NCBI GenBank assembly: GCA_037623315.1
Contig: JBBJJH010000026.1
Span: forward strand, 1 to 49,789
DNA from: Halanaerobiaceae bacterium ANBcell28
GTDB lineage: Bacteria; Bacillota; Halanaerobiia; Halanaerobiales; DTU029
Direction: 5' to 3'
DNA length: 49,789 bases
In this document: piece after piece, positions 8,220-16,330 of the stretch
Layout: every line of letters begins with the position of its first letter
How positions within the stretch are numbered: the stretch's first letter is position 1
The notes under the pieces: generated by a model
Databases searched by the model: none
What the model was told of the DNA's origin: nothing
What the model saw: only the letters and a program-made list of their open reading frames with translations
Position numbers and translations under genes: made by a program

Positions 8220-9431
8220 ATTAAAGTTAGGTATTTTAAGTTGGGTGTACTTGTTTGTGTTCTAATTTTTATGCTTATATTAACTGCCTGTGAACAAAAT
8301 TCAAGTATTTGGGAAACGGTATCATTATTAGAACTTTTAGAGGAAGACGCTGATGATTTAAAGAGTGTATTATCCGTTGAGAAAGAAGACTATTTAGGTG
8401 AAACAAGAGTCAAAGCTTATATGAAATTATATAACCAGAGCGATAATACTATTAAATTAACTTTTAATACAAGCCAGAGATATGATTTATATTTAGAAAA
8501 AGAAGGTAGTGAGGTATGGCGTTATTCAGATGACAAAACATTTCTAGATGTAATAGAAGATGTATATATTGAGCCAGGAGAAACTCTAGAATATAGTAGA
8601 ATTATAGATTATGACTTTGAGCCAGGAATTTATAAAATATCAGCTGAGATAAGTTCATATACATTAATTGAACTTAACAATGTAGAATTTGAGTTTGAAT
8701 CAGAAAATAGTGACCCTGAAAGTTTACAAGTAAGATTATCTATTTTTGAACCTGCTTTAGAAGATTACCCTGTGGATGATTTAAATTGCGTTATTGGTAT
8801 ATATAATCCAAGTGAAGAAGATATTGAGTTAATGTTTAATACAAGTCAACATTACGAACTATATTTAGAAAAAGAGGGTCAAATAGTATGGCGATTTTCC
8901 GATGATAAGGGATTTACCGACGCAGTAGAGTATCTTACTATTGAGTCTAAAGGTAGAGTCTTTTATCAAGTAGATATAGATTATGAATTTGAAGCAGGAG
9001 AATATAAATTATTAGGGGAAATAACTTCAAATCCTCCTATCGAGTCTAATGAAGTGGAATTTATAGTATATGGTGACTTGGGTGATCCGGCAGACCTTGA
9101 AACTGAATTGTCTATTGATAAAGATGTAGATAATAGAGAACTTAGAAGTACAATAAGCCTATATAACCCAAGTGAACAGACTATTAAATTAACTTTTCCT
9201 TCAAGCCAGAGATATGATCTATATTTAGAAAAAGAAGGTAGTGAGGTATGGCGTTATTCGGATGACAAAACATTTTTAGATGTAATAGAAGTTGTATATA
9301 TTGAGCCAGGCGAAACTCTAGAATATAGTAGAATTATAGATTATGACTTTGAGCCAGGAATTTATAAAATATCAGCTGAGATAAGTTCATATACATTAAT
9401 TGAGCTTAATGATCTAGAATTTGAGTTTTAG
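8220..9431 (+). CDS. Lipoprotein with three BsuPI-like repeats; probable ATT start
   Basis: Secreted lipoprotein: a basic N-terminus (KVRYFK), a hydrophobic stretch and the lipobox LTAC, then three repeats of about 120 residues. Each repeat has the BsuPI (proteinase inhibitor-like) pattern: an LYNPSE-type strand, LTF..SQRYDLYLEKEG.EVWR(Y/F)SDD, then a PGET segment. Repeats 1 and 3 are almost identical in DNA; repeat 2 has diverged. The first conventional start is TTG 8241, but it lies 27 bases after the strong GGGGGAG at 8207-8213 and would remove the basic residues of the signal peptide. The in-frame ATT at 8220 sits six bases after it and restores them, so I start there. Function unknown; BsuPI inhibits an intracellular protease in Bacillus, whereas this one is extracellular. 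Confidence 0.8.
   Translation: MKVRYFKLGVLVCVLIFMLILTACEQNSSIWETVSLLELLEEDADDLKSVLSVEKEDYLGETRVKAYMKLYNQSDNTIKLTFNTSQRYDLYLEKEGSEVWRYSDDKTFLDVIEDVYIEPGETLEYSRIIDYDFEPGIYKISAEISSYTLIELNNVEFEFESENSDPESLQVRLSIFEPALEDYPVDDLNCVIGIYNPSEEDIELMFNTSQHYELYLEKEGQIVWRFSDDKGFTDAVEYLTIESKGRVFYQVDIDYEFEAGEYKLLGEITSNPPIESNEVEFIVYGDLGDPADLETELSIDKDVDNRELRSTISLYNPSEQTIKLTFPSSQRYDLYLEKEGSEVWRYSDDKTFLDVIEVVYIEPGETLEYSRIIDYDFEPGIYKISAEISSYTLIELNDLEFEF
8448..8696 (+). repeat. Intragenic direct repeat, copy 1
   Basis: 249 bases that recur at 9180-9428 with about 12 differences by eye (about 95% identity). The two copies are 732 bases (244 codons) apart and in the same reading frame. Confidence 0.9.
9180..9428 (+). 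repeat. Intragenic direct repeat, copy 2
   Basis: Second copy of the 249-base repeat at 8448-8696. It ends at the stop codon of the lipoprotein gene. Several differences are silent third-position changes. Confidence 0.9.
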
Positions 9432-9470
9432 TTCATATTTTAAAACTTAAATAAAATTTTTAAAATTATT

Positions 9471-9516
9471 AGTATCAAATCTTTAATTATAATTAAAGAT
9501 TTGATACTTTTTATTT
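9471..9516 (+). terminator. Intrinsic terminator after BsuPI lipoprotein
   Basis: A 17-base perfect inverted repeat beginning AGTATCAAATCTTTAAT with a TATA loop (9471-9508), followed by TTTTATTT. Confidence 0.9.
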
Positions 9517-9582
9517 AATATATTATACTATTTTTAGAGTTTGATATCTAGAAAATTAGTGCAAAAGAAGGAGATGTATTAA

Positions 9583-10488
9583 ATGAAAATTAGCCAAATA
9601 TGTATTATACTTGTATTTGTATGTATTTTATATTTTTCTTTCTTAACTTGTACTTCTGAAGAACTTAGTAATCAATTAGAAGAACAAGATATAATGAATG
9701 TCTTTTTTCAATTGCATGAGGGAGATATTAAATTAAGAGAAGTTTTTAACTTTATTGAAGATAATATATATTTTCTTTCAGAAACTAATGCTACTCAATT
9801 ACTTGTTGAATTTGAAGATCTACAGAGAAAAAAGCTTAATCAAATTGAAGAATATTTTTATAAAAGTGATATGCAAATGAGAATTGATCAAATAGTAGAA
9901 AATAAAGATACAAATCAAATGAAAAAAAGTGAAATTTTAAAAATTAATGATGAAGAAGTTAAAGATCTATTAATGGTAGTAAAAAACAGTGCTTATAAAA
10001 TAAAGAAAACAGAGGGTATGTATTATCCTGTAATAGATTATACGGTATATGAATATTACATTGAAAATGTGAATTTATCAAATGACTTAGTAGATTATTT
10101 AAGTTTTATGATTGTAGAGTTAAATAATCCTCCAGCGAAAGATGCTGCATTACTTATATCATGGGAAGAAGTATTAGATAGAGGATATAAATTGGCTGAT
10201 TTTATATATAAATATCCTAATTCTCTTAGAAAAGAAGAAGTCAAATTATTATATAATAGATATTTATATTTTACATTTTATGGCCTAGATAATACACCTC
10301 TTTTTGACCATAATTCTAGAAAAATGTCTGAGGAACTAAGATACACCTATATAAATTTTGTAAATAGTAATTATGACAATATTTATACTAAGGTTCTAAA
10401 GCAATTTCTTGATTTATTAGAGGAACATAATTATGTTTTAACATCATATGTTGATAATTATATTAAAGAAATTATATTAACCATCTAA
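9583..10488 (+). CDS. Hypothetical lipoprotein or secreted protein
   Basis: A protein of 301 residues with a hydrophobic signal segment (about 6-23) ending FLTC, which is a workable lipobox, so it is probably lipid-anchored outside the membrane. The mature part is mainly helical and charged, with a possible coiled-coil stretch near 60-110 (EFEDLQRKKLNQIEEYF) and a later segment YKYPNSLRKEEVKLLYNRYLYF. I do not recognise a family. ATG 9583 follows AAGGAGATG. It lies downstream of the terminator of the preceding lipoprotein and so probably has its own promoter. Confidence 0.72.
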   Translation: MKISQICIILVFVCILYFSFLTCTSEELSNQLEEQDIMNVFFQLHEGDIKLREVFNFIEDNIYFLSETNATQLLVEFEDLQRKKLNQIEEYFYKSDMQMRIDQIVENKDTNQMKKSEILKINDEEVKDLLMVVKNSAYKIKKTEGMYYPVIDYTVYEYYIENVNLSNDLVDYLSFMIVELNNPPAKDAALLISWEEVLDRGYKLADFIYKYPNSLRKEEVKLLYNRYLYFTFYGLDNTPLFDHNSRKMSEELRYTYINFVNSNYDNIYTKVLKQFLDLLEEHNYVLTSYVDNYIKEIILTI

Positions 10489-10509
10489 AGAGTAAATTAC
10501 AGTAAAGCT

Positions 10510-10529
10510 TCTAAAGATAAATGCATAAG
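10510..10529 (+). repeat. 20-base direct repeat, copy A
   Basis: tctaaagataaatgcataag, identical to 11592-11611. Each copy lies about 60 bases upstream of an ATGAAAGC start belonging to a short alcohol-dehydrogenase-like remnant. Confidence 0.85.
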
Positions 10530-10591
10530 TACCGTATAAATAAGGGATATATATTAACTGAAAGTAATTATATTTATCAAGGAAGGAAGGA

Positions 10592-10690
10592 ATGAAAGCG
10601 TTAGGGTCGAATTCTTGTGGCTCAGACCTAAATTTAATACATGTTACTCAATATGCCTGAAGGCTTTTATTAAAGATATGATCATTCCTT
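10592..10690 (+). pseudogene. Zinc alcohol dehydrogenase remnant A (internally deleted)
   Basis: An ATG after AAGGAAGGAAGG opens a 22-codon frame that begins MKA and then reads CGSDLNLIH, ending at a TGA at 10658. CGSDLxLxH is the hallmark around the catalytic zinc cysteine of medium-chain zinc alcohol dehydrogenases, normally near residue 38, so about 30 codons are missing between start and motif. In another frame shortly after comes MPEGF and then IKDMIIP, resembling the stretch that follows the motif in intact enzymes. Read as a decayed 5' fragment; a short chance ORF is the alternative. Confidence 0.5.
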
Positions 10691-10730
10691 GATAATATAA
10701 TATTTGCCGTTTTAAAGGAACTTGTGTTTA

Positions 10731-11480
10731 TTATTCTTCATCTAGTAGCTCTAAGGGAGTATATCGGACCCACTCATAATAAGCATGGACAGGAGTATCA
10801 TTTCCATCAAACACTCCAGTCCATCCATCTACGCCTATTGCTGGCCATAAATTCATCATTATTTTTTGAGGTGTTTGTGGGATGTTAAATGTTGCCGTAT
10901 GAACCAGTTTACCATTTACATACCAGCGAATTGAATCAGGTCTCCATTCAAAAGCATAAGTATTAAAATCATCTGCTGCATCAAAACCCAGGTCATGGTA
11001 GTGTTCATTTCCCCCTCTTCCTGATGTGAAATAGTTGAATTGAACCTTTGTTGTATCTTTACCTAAAAATTCTATGTCAATTTCATCCCAGGGATCATCA
11101 TCCCAATCCCAAGGACCGGTATAAGTAAAGAAGGAAGAAACTGTTCCTTCAGATCTGGCTGCTTTCATACTTACTTCAAAAAGTCCATACTGATAAAAAG
11201 AATTTGTTCTAAGTTCTCCACTCTTATAGGGTGGGTTTGCATTTCTATTATCTTCTCTATCAATTTCCAGTCTCATTTTACCATCCTGAAAAGTCACTTG
11301 TTTAGGATACCACGTGGCATTAAACATATCTCCATTTGTCCAAACACCTGCCATAGACCATAGCTTTTGATCATGTGATTCGAAGTTTTCATAAAACTCA
11401 GTACCCATTGGCCTGGTAGCATATACTGTAAAACAAAGTAAAAGAAAAACTAAAGTCATAAAGAATATTTTTTTTCTCAT
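10731..11480 (-). CDS. bglS: Secreted licheninase (beta-1,3-1,4-glucanase), GH16
   Basis: Hydrolyses mixed-linkage beta-glucan (lichenan, cereal beta-glucan) outside the cell. It has a signal peptide (MRKKIFFMTLVFLLLCFTVYA) and a mature domain that matches the Bacillus lichenase type along its length: the catalytic motif DEIDIEFLGKDTTKVQFNY (Glu133, Asp135, Glu137 from this start), DLGFDAADDFNTYAFEW, IRWYVNGKLVHTAT and KIMMNLWPAIGVDGW. I start at 11480, where AAGGGG precedes ATG at good spacing; the longer frame adds 20 residues with no such site. The gene reads opposite to its surroundings and lies between two alcohol-dehydrogenase remnants, which suggests it arrived later. The symbol is by resemblance to the Bacillus enzyme. 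Confidence 0.93.
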   Translation of the reverse strand: MRKKIFFMTLVFLLLCFTVYATRPMGTEFYENFESHDQKLWSMAGVWTNGDMFNATWYPKQVTFQDGKMRLEIDREDNRNANPPYKSGELRTNSFYQYGLFEVSMKAARSEGTVSSFFTYTGPWDWDDDPWDEIDIEFLGKDTTKVQFNYFTSGRGGNEHYHDLGFDAADDFNTYAFEWRPDSIRWYVNGKLVHTATFNIPQTPQKIMMNLWPAIGVDGWTGVFDGNDTPVHAYYEWVRYTPLELLDEE

Positions 11481-11591
11481 TTTTTGTGCCCCTTTTTTAT
11501 TGTAATTTGGAATTATTGTAGCTAGTATACTGTTCGACAAATTATATCTTTTTCCTTTTTTTTAGTTATTTAATAACTTTCACATTAAGTA

Positions 11592-11611
11592 TCTAAAGAT
11601 AAATGCATAAG
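11592..11611 (+). repeat. 20-base direct repeat, copy B
   Basis: Identical to 10510-10529. The two copies bracket the lichenase gene together with remnant A. Confidence 0.85.
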
Positions 11612-11667
11612 AATTATATAATAAGACAATATTATATTATAAATATGGGTGAAGGGATATAGACAAA

Positions 11668-11730
11668 ATGAAAGCAATTACATATGAGGGAATGAAAGAT
11701 GTTAGAGTCAATAAAGTGAAAATATCTTAA
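11668..11730 (+). pseudogene. Zinc alcohol dehydrogenase remnant B (N-terminal stub)
   Basis: A frame of 20 codons after GAAGGGA reads MKAITYEGMKDVRVNKVKIS and stops. MKAxTYxGxxDVRVxxV is the standard N-terminus of medium-chain zinc alcohol/threonine dehydrogenases. The remainder of the enzyme is absent; the next gene has its own ribosome binding site 13 bases later. Together with remnant A it implies a lost dehydrogenase gene, perhaps present twice. Confidence 0.6.
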
Positions 11731-11747
11731 ACTTAGGAGGAATTTCT

Positions 11748-12098
11748 ATGAGAACAAGTATGGCTTTAGTAGTTAAATTTATTATTACATTTGTCGCTGC
11801 TTTGATTGCCTTTTATTTTCTAATGACAAATGATCTAATCTGGATTTTTCTTGTAGCATTACTTGCTACAATAGCTAACTATTTAATTGGTGACTTGATA
11901 ATACTACCTTCTATGGGCAATATAGTGGCTTCAATAGCTGATGGTTTTATGGCAGGATTAGTAGCCTATATTTTTGATTTCTTTCTTCCAGTCTTTACAA
12001 CTACCTGGGCAACATTATTATGGTTTGCTATCATAATAGCTGTTGGAGAATATTTCTTTCATATATATTTAAAAGAAGATGAAAAAGTTGCTCCGTAG
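11748..12098 (+). CDS. DUF2512 family membrane protein (YndM-like)
   Basis: A protein of 116 residues with four predicted membrane helices at about 6-25, 29-50, 60-81 and 87-108. The segments ANYLIGDLIILPSMGN and VASIADGFMAGLVAY are typical of DUF2512, small integral membrane proteins common in Firmicutes and of unknown function. ATG 11748 follows TAGGAGGAA. A strong terminator follows at 12135, so it is a one-gene unit. Confidence 0.87.
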   Translation: MRTSMALVVKFIITFVAALIAFYFLMTNDLIWIFLVALLATIANYLIGDLIILPSMGNIVASIADGFMAGLVAYIFDFFLPVFTTTWATLLWFAIIIAVGEYFFHIYLKEDEKVAP

Positions 12099-12134
12099 TA
12101 TAGTTCTTTAACTATAATAGTATGTACTAAGATA

Positions 12135-12170
12135 AAATAAACCTCCAGTTTTTGCTGGAGGTTTATTTGC
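12135..12170 (+). terminator. Intrinsic terminator after DUF2512 gene
   Basis: AAATAAACCTCCAG pairs perfectly with CTGGAGGTTTATTT around a six-base loop. Confidence 0.9.
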
Positions 12171-12195
12171 AAGGTATGGAGTCACACTTTTATGA

Positions 12196-12411
12196 TCTAA
12201 TGTGGAACAGTCTGCCGATAATGTAGATTCATTGTATTTACCTGCTAATGCCGCTGATCCTAAAGCAATGATTGCTCTGGACAATTTCTTATTCAGTAGC
12301 GTCTGGGGTGGAGCATATAAAGATATAATGTCTGGTGAGCCTGTTGCTGAAGTTTTAGAGGGTATAAAAATACGAGCTCAACAAACCTTAGATGATTCAT
12401 TATTACAATAG
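12196..12411 (+). pseudogene. 3' fragment of a sugar ABC transporter substrate-binding protein
   Basis: About 70 codons, open from a TGA at 12193, with no ribosome binding site and only a GTG at 12202. The translation contains LYLPANAADPKAMIALDNFL, then WGGAYKDIMSGEPVAEVLEGIKIRAQQTLDDSL, which is how family 1 extracellular solute-binding proteins end (I.SGEPVxEALxxAxxxxQxxLD). A terminator follows at 12475. The first several hundred codons and the permease genes are absent, and an unrelated terminator lies just upstream, so this is a decayed tail rather than a gene. Confidence 0.68.
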
Positions 12412-12776
12412 CTAGATTGACAGCTTGACATAAATAATAAGTTTTTAAATAATATCATACTTATATATAAACTTAAAAAATCAGGTTTTCTCTGTTAAGA
12501 TGAGAAACCTGATTTTTATATATAACACATATTTTAAATGTATAGAAAACCCTTTACGATGGGGTAGTACATGGGACGTATCCGTGTATACAGACACTCA
12601 AGTGAAAATAATATGAGAAAATGGAAGGAAATTTAGCTTAAATGTAGAAGTATAGTATAACTACTATTTTAGACGGAATTAAATTTATTTAGCGATCATG
12701 TGCTAATAATGACTACCAAATTTATTACATTAAAAAGCTTTAAATAGTTAAGTTAATCTTAAGGAGAGTATCTGTT
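12412..12776. other. Intergenic region before recQ
   Basis: It holds the terminator at 12475-12517. Beyond it is a slightly richer stretch, 12541-12600, containing ATGGGACGTATCCGTGTATA and a 21-codon frame from 12571 with no ribosome binding site. The GGGACG...CGTGT pattern recalls repeats found beside REP-type tyrosine transposases in clostridia, but only one arm is seen. No further gene is visible. Confidence 0.5.
12475..12520 (+). terminator. Intrinsic terminator after binding-protein fragment
   Basis: AAAAATCAGGTTTCTC-type arms (12475-12492 and 12502-12517) form a long, almost perfect stem with an A-rich leading side and T tract. Confidence 0.85.
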
Positions 12777-14900
12777 TTGATTAAGAAAGCAAAAAATGTA
12801 TTGAAAAAATATTATGGTTATGAAAATTTTAGATATAGTCAAGAGAGCGTTATTGAAAGTATTTTAAATAAAGAAGACACTATTGCAATTATGCCAACAG
12901 GTTCAGGAAAATCGATTTGTTATCAAATACCTGCCATGCTCTTTCCAGGTATTACAATTGTAATATCACCCTTGATATCTTTAATGAAGGATCAAGTTGA
13001 TGGCTTACAAGAGATGGGAATTTCAGCTACTTTTTTGAATAGTTCTCTTGCCAATAATGTATTACAAGATAGGTTAAATAGAGCTAGAAAAGGAGAATAT
13101 AAACTAATTTATATAGCACCTGAAAGACTAGAGTCGCCACGATTTTGCAATTTATTAAATAGATTAGAAGTATCTTTTCTTGCTGTTGATGAGGCTCATT
13201 GTGTCTCTCAATGGGGGCATGATTTTAGACCAAGCTATCGATATATATCAAAAATGATTGCAGAATTAGATAGTTCTCCAGTATTAGCTGCTTTTACAGC
13301 CACAGCTACTCCAGAAGTACAAACTGATATAGCTGGACAATTAAATATAAATGACCCAAAAATATATATAAGTGGCTTTGATAGAGAAAATTTAACATTT
13401 ACTTTGCGAAAAGGTATTGATAAAGATCGTTTTATATTAGATTATATAAAAACAAATATAAGTGAAGCAGGGATTATTTATGCGGCTACACGTAAAGAGG
13501 TTGATAGAATTTATAAATTATTATTAAATTCCGCTTATCAAGTAGGAAGATATCATGCGGGATTAAGTGATAAAGAACGTCATGATACTCAAGAGGCTTT
13601 TTTATTTGATGATATAAAGATTGTTGTGGCTACCAATGCCTTTGGTATGGGAATTGATAAATCAAATGTGCATTATGTTATTCATTATAATATGCCTAAA
13701 AATATAGAATCATATTATCAAGAAGCAGGTAGGGCTGGTAGAGATGGAGAAGATAGTGAATGTATTTTATTATATTCTCCTGGGGATAGCTATATTCAAA
13801 AGTTTTTAATAGATCAAAGCGAAGCTTCACCAGCTAGGAAACAAAAGCAGTTACAAAAATTACAGGAAATAGTTGATTATTGTCATACATCTAAATGCCT
13901 AAGATCATATATACTTTCATATTTTGGAGAAAAGAAAGTAGATGATTTTTGTGATAATTGTAGTAATTGTAATGATGATATTGACTTAGTTGAGATAAGC
14001 GAAGAAGCCCAAAAAATTTTATCATGTGTATTTAGAATGGAAGAGCGCTGGGGTGCTACTATGATTGCTCAGGTGCTAGCTGGTTCAAGAAATAAAAAGG
14101 TATTAAGCAATGGTTTTGATAAATTAACAACATATAATATCATGTCCGATTATTCAATCAAAGATATTAAAAATATGATAAATATTTTGGCTGCAGATTC
14201 TTACCTTGATCTTACAGAGGGAAAATATCCTCTAGTAAAATTAAATTCTCTTTCTTATAAAGTATTAAAAGGAGAAAAAGAAGTTTATCAAAGAATAGAA
14301 AAAAAGCAACATAAGATTAGCAGTGATAATAAATTATTTGATATTTTAAAGGATTTGAGAAAAGATATAGCTGATAATGAAGGTGTACCACCTTATGTTA
14401 TCTTTCATGATAGTGCTTTACGAGAAATGAGCAAATATTATCCAGTAGACGAGACTTCCATGTTGAAAATAACTGGTGTAGGGGAAGTGAAATTCAAAAA
14501 GTTTGGCAAAAAATTTATTAAAGTTATAGAAGATTATCTAGAAAATAATGAGATAGAAGATCAAATGAAAAATAGTACTCAGGATATTAATAAGAGAAAA
14601 GGAAGTAAAAAAAATAGCTATTTACTAACATATAAGTATTTTAAAACTGGTAAAACTATAGAAGAGATAGCTAAAGAAAGAGATTTATCTGAAGGTACAA
14701 TAGAAAATCATATTATCAAAGCATATAGGGAGGGTTTAAATATAGATTTGGATATTTTAATACCAAAAGAATTTGAACAGCAGATACTTTCTGTTATAGA
14801 AAGTGAAGGGAGTGATAGATTAAAAACTATTAAAGAAGCTCTACCTAAAGAAATTACTTACACAGCTATTAAGGCAGTTTTAGCAAAAAATGATTTATAA
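12777..14900 (+). CDS. recQ: ATP-dependent DNA helicase RecQ
   Basis: A 3'-5' DNA helicase of 707 residues for recombination and replication-fork repair. Domains in order: helicase core with Walker A MPTGSGKS (about 40-47), DEAHCVSQWGHDFRPSY (about 137-153), AFTATATPEVQ and QEAGRAGRDGE; the RecQ zinc module with cysteines in CHTSKC and FCDNCSNC (about 365-398); a winged-helix RQC domain; an HRDC domain (about 515-590); and a C-terminal HTH_40-type helix-turn-helix (YKYFKTGKTIEEIAKERDLSEGTIENHI, about 620-650). TTG 12777 is preceded by AAGGAGAG. rpoD follows 52 bases later and may be cotranscribed. Confidence 0.96.
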   Translation: MIKKAKNVLKKYYGYENFRYSQESVIESILNKEDTIAIMPTGSGKSICYQIPAMLFPGITIVISPLISLMKDQVDGLQEMGISATFLNSSLANNVLQDRLNRARKGEYKLIYIAPERLESPRFCNLLNRLEVSFLAVDEAHCVSQWGHDFRPSYRYISKMIAELDSSPVLAAFTATATPEVQTDIAGQLNINDPKIYISGFDRENLTFTLRKGIDKDRFILDYIKTNISEAGIIYAATRKEVDRIYKLLLNSAYQVGRYHAGLSDKERHDTQEAFLFDDIKIVVATNAFGMGIDKSNVHYVIHYNMPKNIESYYQEAGRAGRDGEDSECILLYSPGDSYIQKFLIDQSEASPARKQKQLQKLQEIVDYCHTSKCLRSYILSYFGEKKVDDFCDNCSNCNDDIDLVEISEEAQKILSCVFRMEERWGATMIAQVLAGSRNKKVLSNGFDKLTTYNIMSDYSIKDIKNMINILAADSYLDLTEGKYPLVKLNSLSYKVLKGEKEVYQRIEKKQHKISSDNKLFDILKDLRKDIADNEGVPPYVIFHDSALREMSKYYPVDETSMLKITGVGEVKFKKFGKKFIKVIEDYLENNEIEDQMKNSTQDINKRKGSKKNSYLLTYKYFKTGKTIEEIAKERDLSEGTIENHIIKAYREGLNIDLDILIPKEFEQQILSVIESEGSDRLKTIKEALPKEITYTAIKAVLAKNDL

Positions 14901-14952
14901 GTTTATAATTCTTTTTTGCTAATAAATATATTAATTAGAGGGAGGCTTTTTC

Positions 14953-16062
14953 TTGACAGAAGAAATAATCAAGCAGGATTTAGTCGAGGAAGTTATAAAT
15001 CAGGGTAAAAGTAAAGGGAAGTTAAGTACAGCAGAAATTAAATCAAAATTAGAAGAATATATAGATGATGAAGATAATTATAATGAAATATATGCGATCT
15101 TAGAAGAGAATGACATTAAAATAATTGATGAAGATTCTCAGGATGATATGCTAGATGATGATGATGATGAAAGTATTGATGATGATGATCAGGATAATGA
15201 TGACGAACTGGATTTAAGTGTCTCTGATAGTAAGGCTATGGGGGACCCTGTAAGAATGTATTTGAAGGGTATTGGAAAGGTTGACTTGCTCTCTGCGGAG
15301 GAAGAGGTGGAATTGGCTAAAAGAATAGAGGCGGGGGATGATTTAGCTAAGGAGAAATTAATTGAGGCAAATTTAAGACTAGTAGTAAGTATTGCAAAAA
15401 AATATATAGGTAGAGGAATGCAGTTTCTTGATTTGATCCAAGAAGGTAATATGGGTTTGATGAGAGCTGTGGAAAAATTTGATTATACGAAGGGATATAA
15501 ATTTAGTACTTATGCAACTTGGTGGATTCGTCAAGCTATTACTCGTTCTATTGCAGATCAGGGAAGAACAATAAGAGTACCTGTGCATATGGTTGAGAAA
15601 ATAAATAAAGTGGCACGAATTTCAAGAAGTCTATATCAGGAATTTGATAGAGAACCGACTACAGAAGAGATAGCAGAAGTTATGGATATTCCTGCTTCAA
15701 AAGTTGAAGAAATACAAAAGATATCTAAAGAAGCTATTTCTTTAGAAACACCTATTGGAGAAGAAGAAGATAGTAGTCTTGGTGATTTTATAAAAGATGA
15801 AGAGACAGTTGAACCTGAAACTACTGTTACTCAAAACTTATTAAAAGAAGAACTAGATGATATATTGGATACTTTAACAGTTCGAGAAAAAAGAATATTG
15901 GAGTTACGTTTTGGTATTTCAGATGGTAGAAACAGAACTTTGGAAGAAGTCGGTAAGCAGTTTGGAGTTACTAGAGAACGTATAAGGCAAATTGAAGCAA
16001 AAGCACTACGAAAGTTAAGACATCCTACTCGTAGTAACAAGCTAAAGGGCTTTGTAGATTAA
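14953..16062 (+). CDS. rpoD: Primary RNA polymerase sigma factor SigA/RpoD
   Basis: The housekeeping sigma factor, 369 residues. It has a region 1.1-like N-terminus, a strongly acidic run of aspartates (about 66-88), region 1.2 [21 protein letters not shown], region 2 [27 protein letters not shown] with the -10-recognition helix [24 protein letters not shown], region 3, and region 4 with the -35 helix [33 protein letters not shown] 14953 follows GAGGGAGG. In most Firmicutes it follows dnaG; here recQ occupies that place, with no dnaG in the window. Confidence 0.97.
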   Translation: MTEEIIKQDLVEEVINQGKSKGKLSTAEIKSKLEEYIDDEDNYNEIYAILEENDIKIIDEDSQDDMLDDDDDESIDDDDQDNDDELDLSVSDSKAMGDPVRMYLKGIGKVDLLSAEEEVELAKRIEAGDDLAKEKLIEANLRLVVSIAKKYIGRGMQFLDLIQEGNMGLMRAVEKFDYTKGYKFSTYATWWIRQAITRSIADQGRTIRVPVHMVEKINKVARISRSLYQEFDREPTTEEIAEVMDIPASKVEEIQKISKEAISLETPIGEEEDSSLGDFIKDEETVEPETTVTQNLLKEELDDILDTLTVREKRILELRFGISDGRNRTLEEVGKQFGVTRERIRQIEAKALRKLRHPTRSNKLKGFVD

Positions 16063-16330
16063 GGAAGACCCTGGTGAGTATGAATTGAGGTCATGCCAGA
16101 TATTAGGGCAAGAGCCGCTGAATATTTTAGGAATGGTAATATTTAGTATTGAATAAAATATGTCTATGTTTTAGTAAGACTGTCTTAAATAGTTTTCTCT
16201 GAAAGGAGATGATACTATTTGAGATAGTCTTTTTATTTTTAATTTTTAGAGCAGGAGAATATACTTTTTTGTTTAATAATATAATAAACAAGCAGAACAA
16301 AGGTTTTGTTTTAAGAAATAGGGGGTTTAT
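16063..16330. other. Intergenic region between rpoD and the nuclease-helicase pair
   Basis: A GC-richer stretch (16065-16130) with a 17-codon frame at 16093 (MPDIRARAAEYFRNGNI) and no ribosome binding site; I do not recognise it. The rpoD terminator follows at 16176-16238. The remainder is AT-rich leader of the next gene. Confidence 0.5.
16176..16240 (+). terminator. Intrinsic terminator after rpoD
   Basis: Long imperfect stem between AAGACTGTCTTAAATAGT (16176-16193) and ACTATTTGAGATAGTCTT (16213-16230), ending in TTTTATTTTT. Confidence 0.82.

Noticed and set aside
10592-10660. Short real peptide gene with a good ribosome binding site
   Set aside because: The CGSDLxLxH motif after an MKA start fits a deleted dehydrogenase better than a functional 22-residue peptide.
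15120-15220. Low-complexity GAT-rich repeat as a possible microsatellite
   Set aside because: It encodes the acidic aspartate-rich linker common in SigA proteins, so it is coding sequence.
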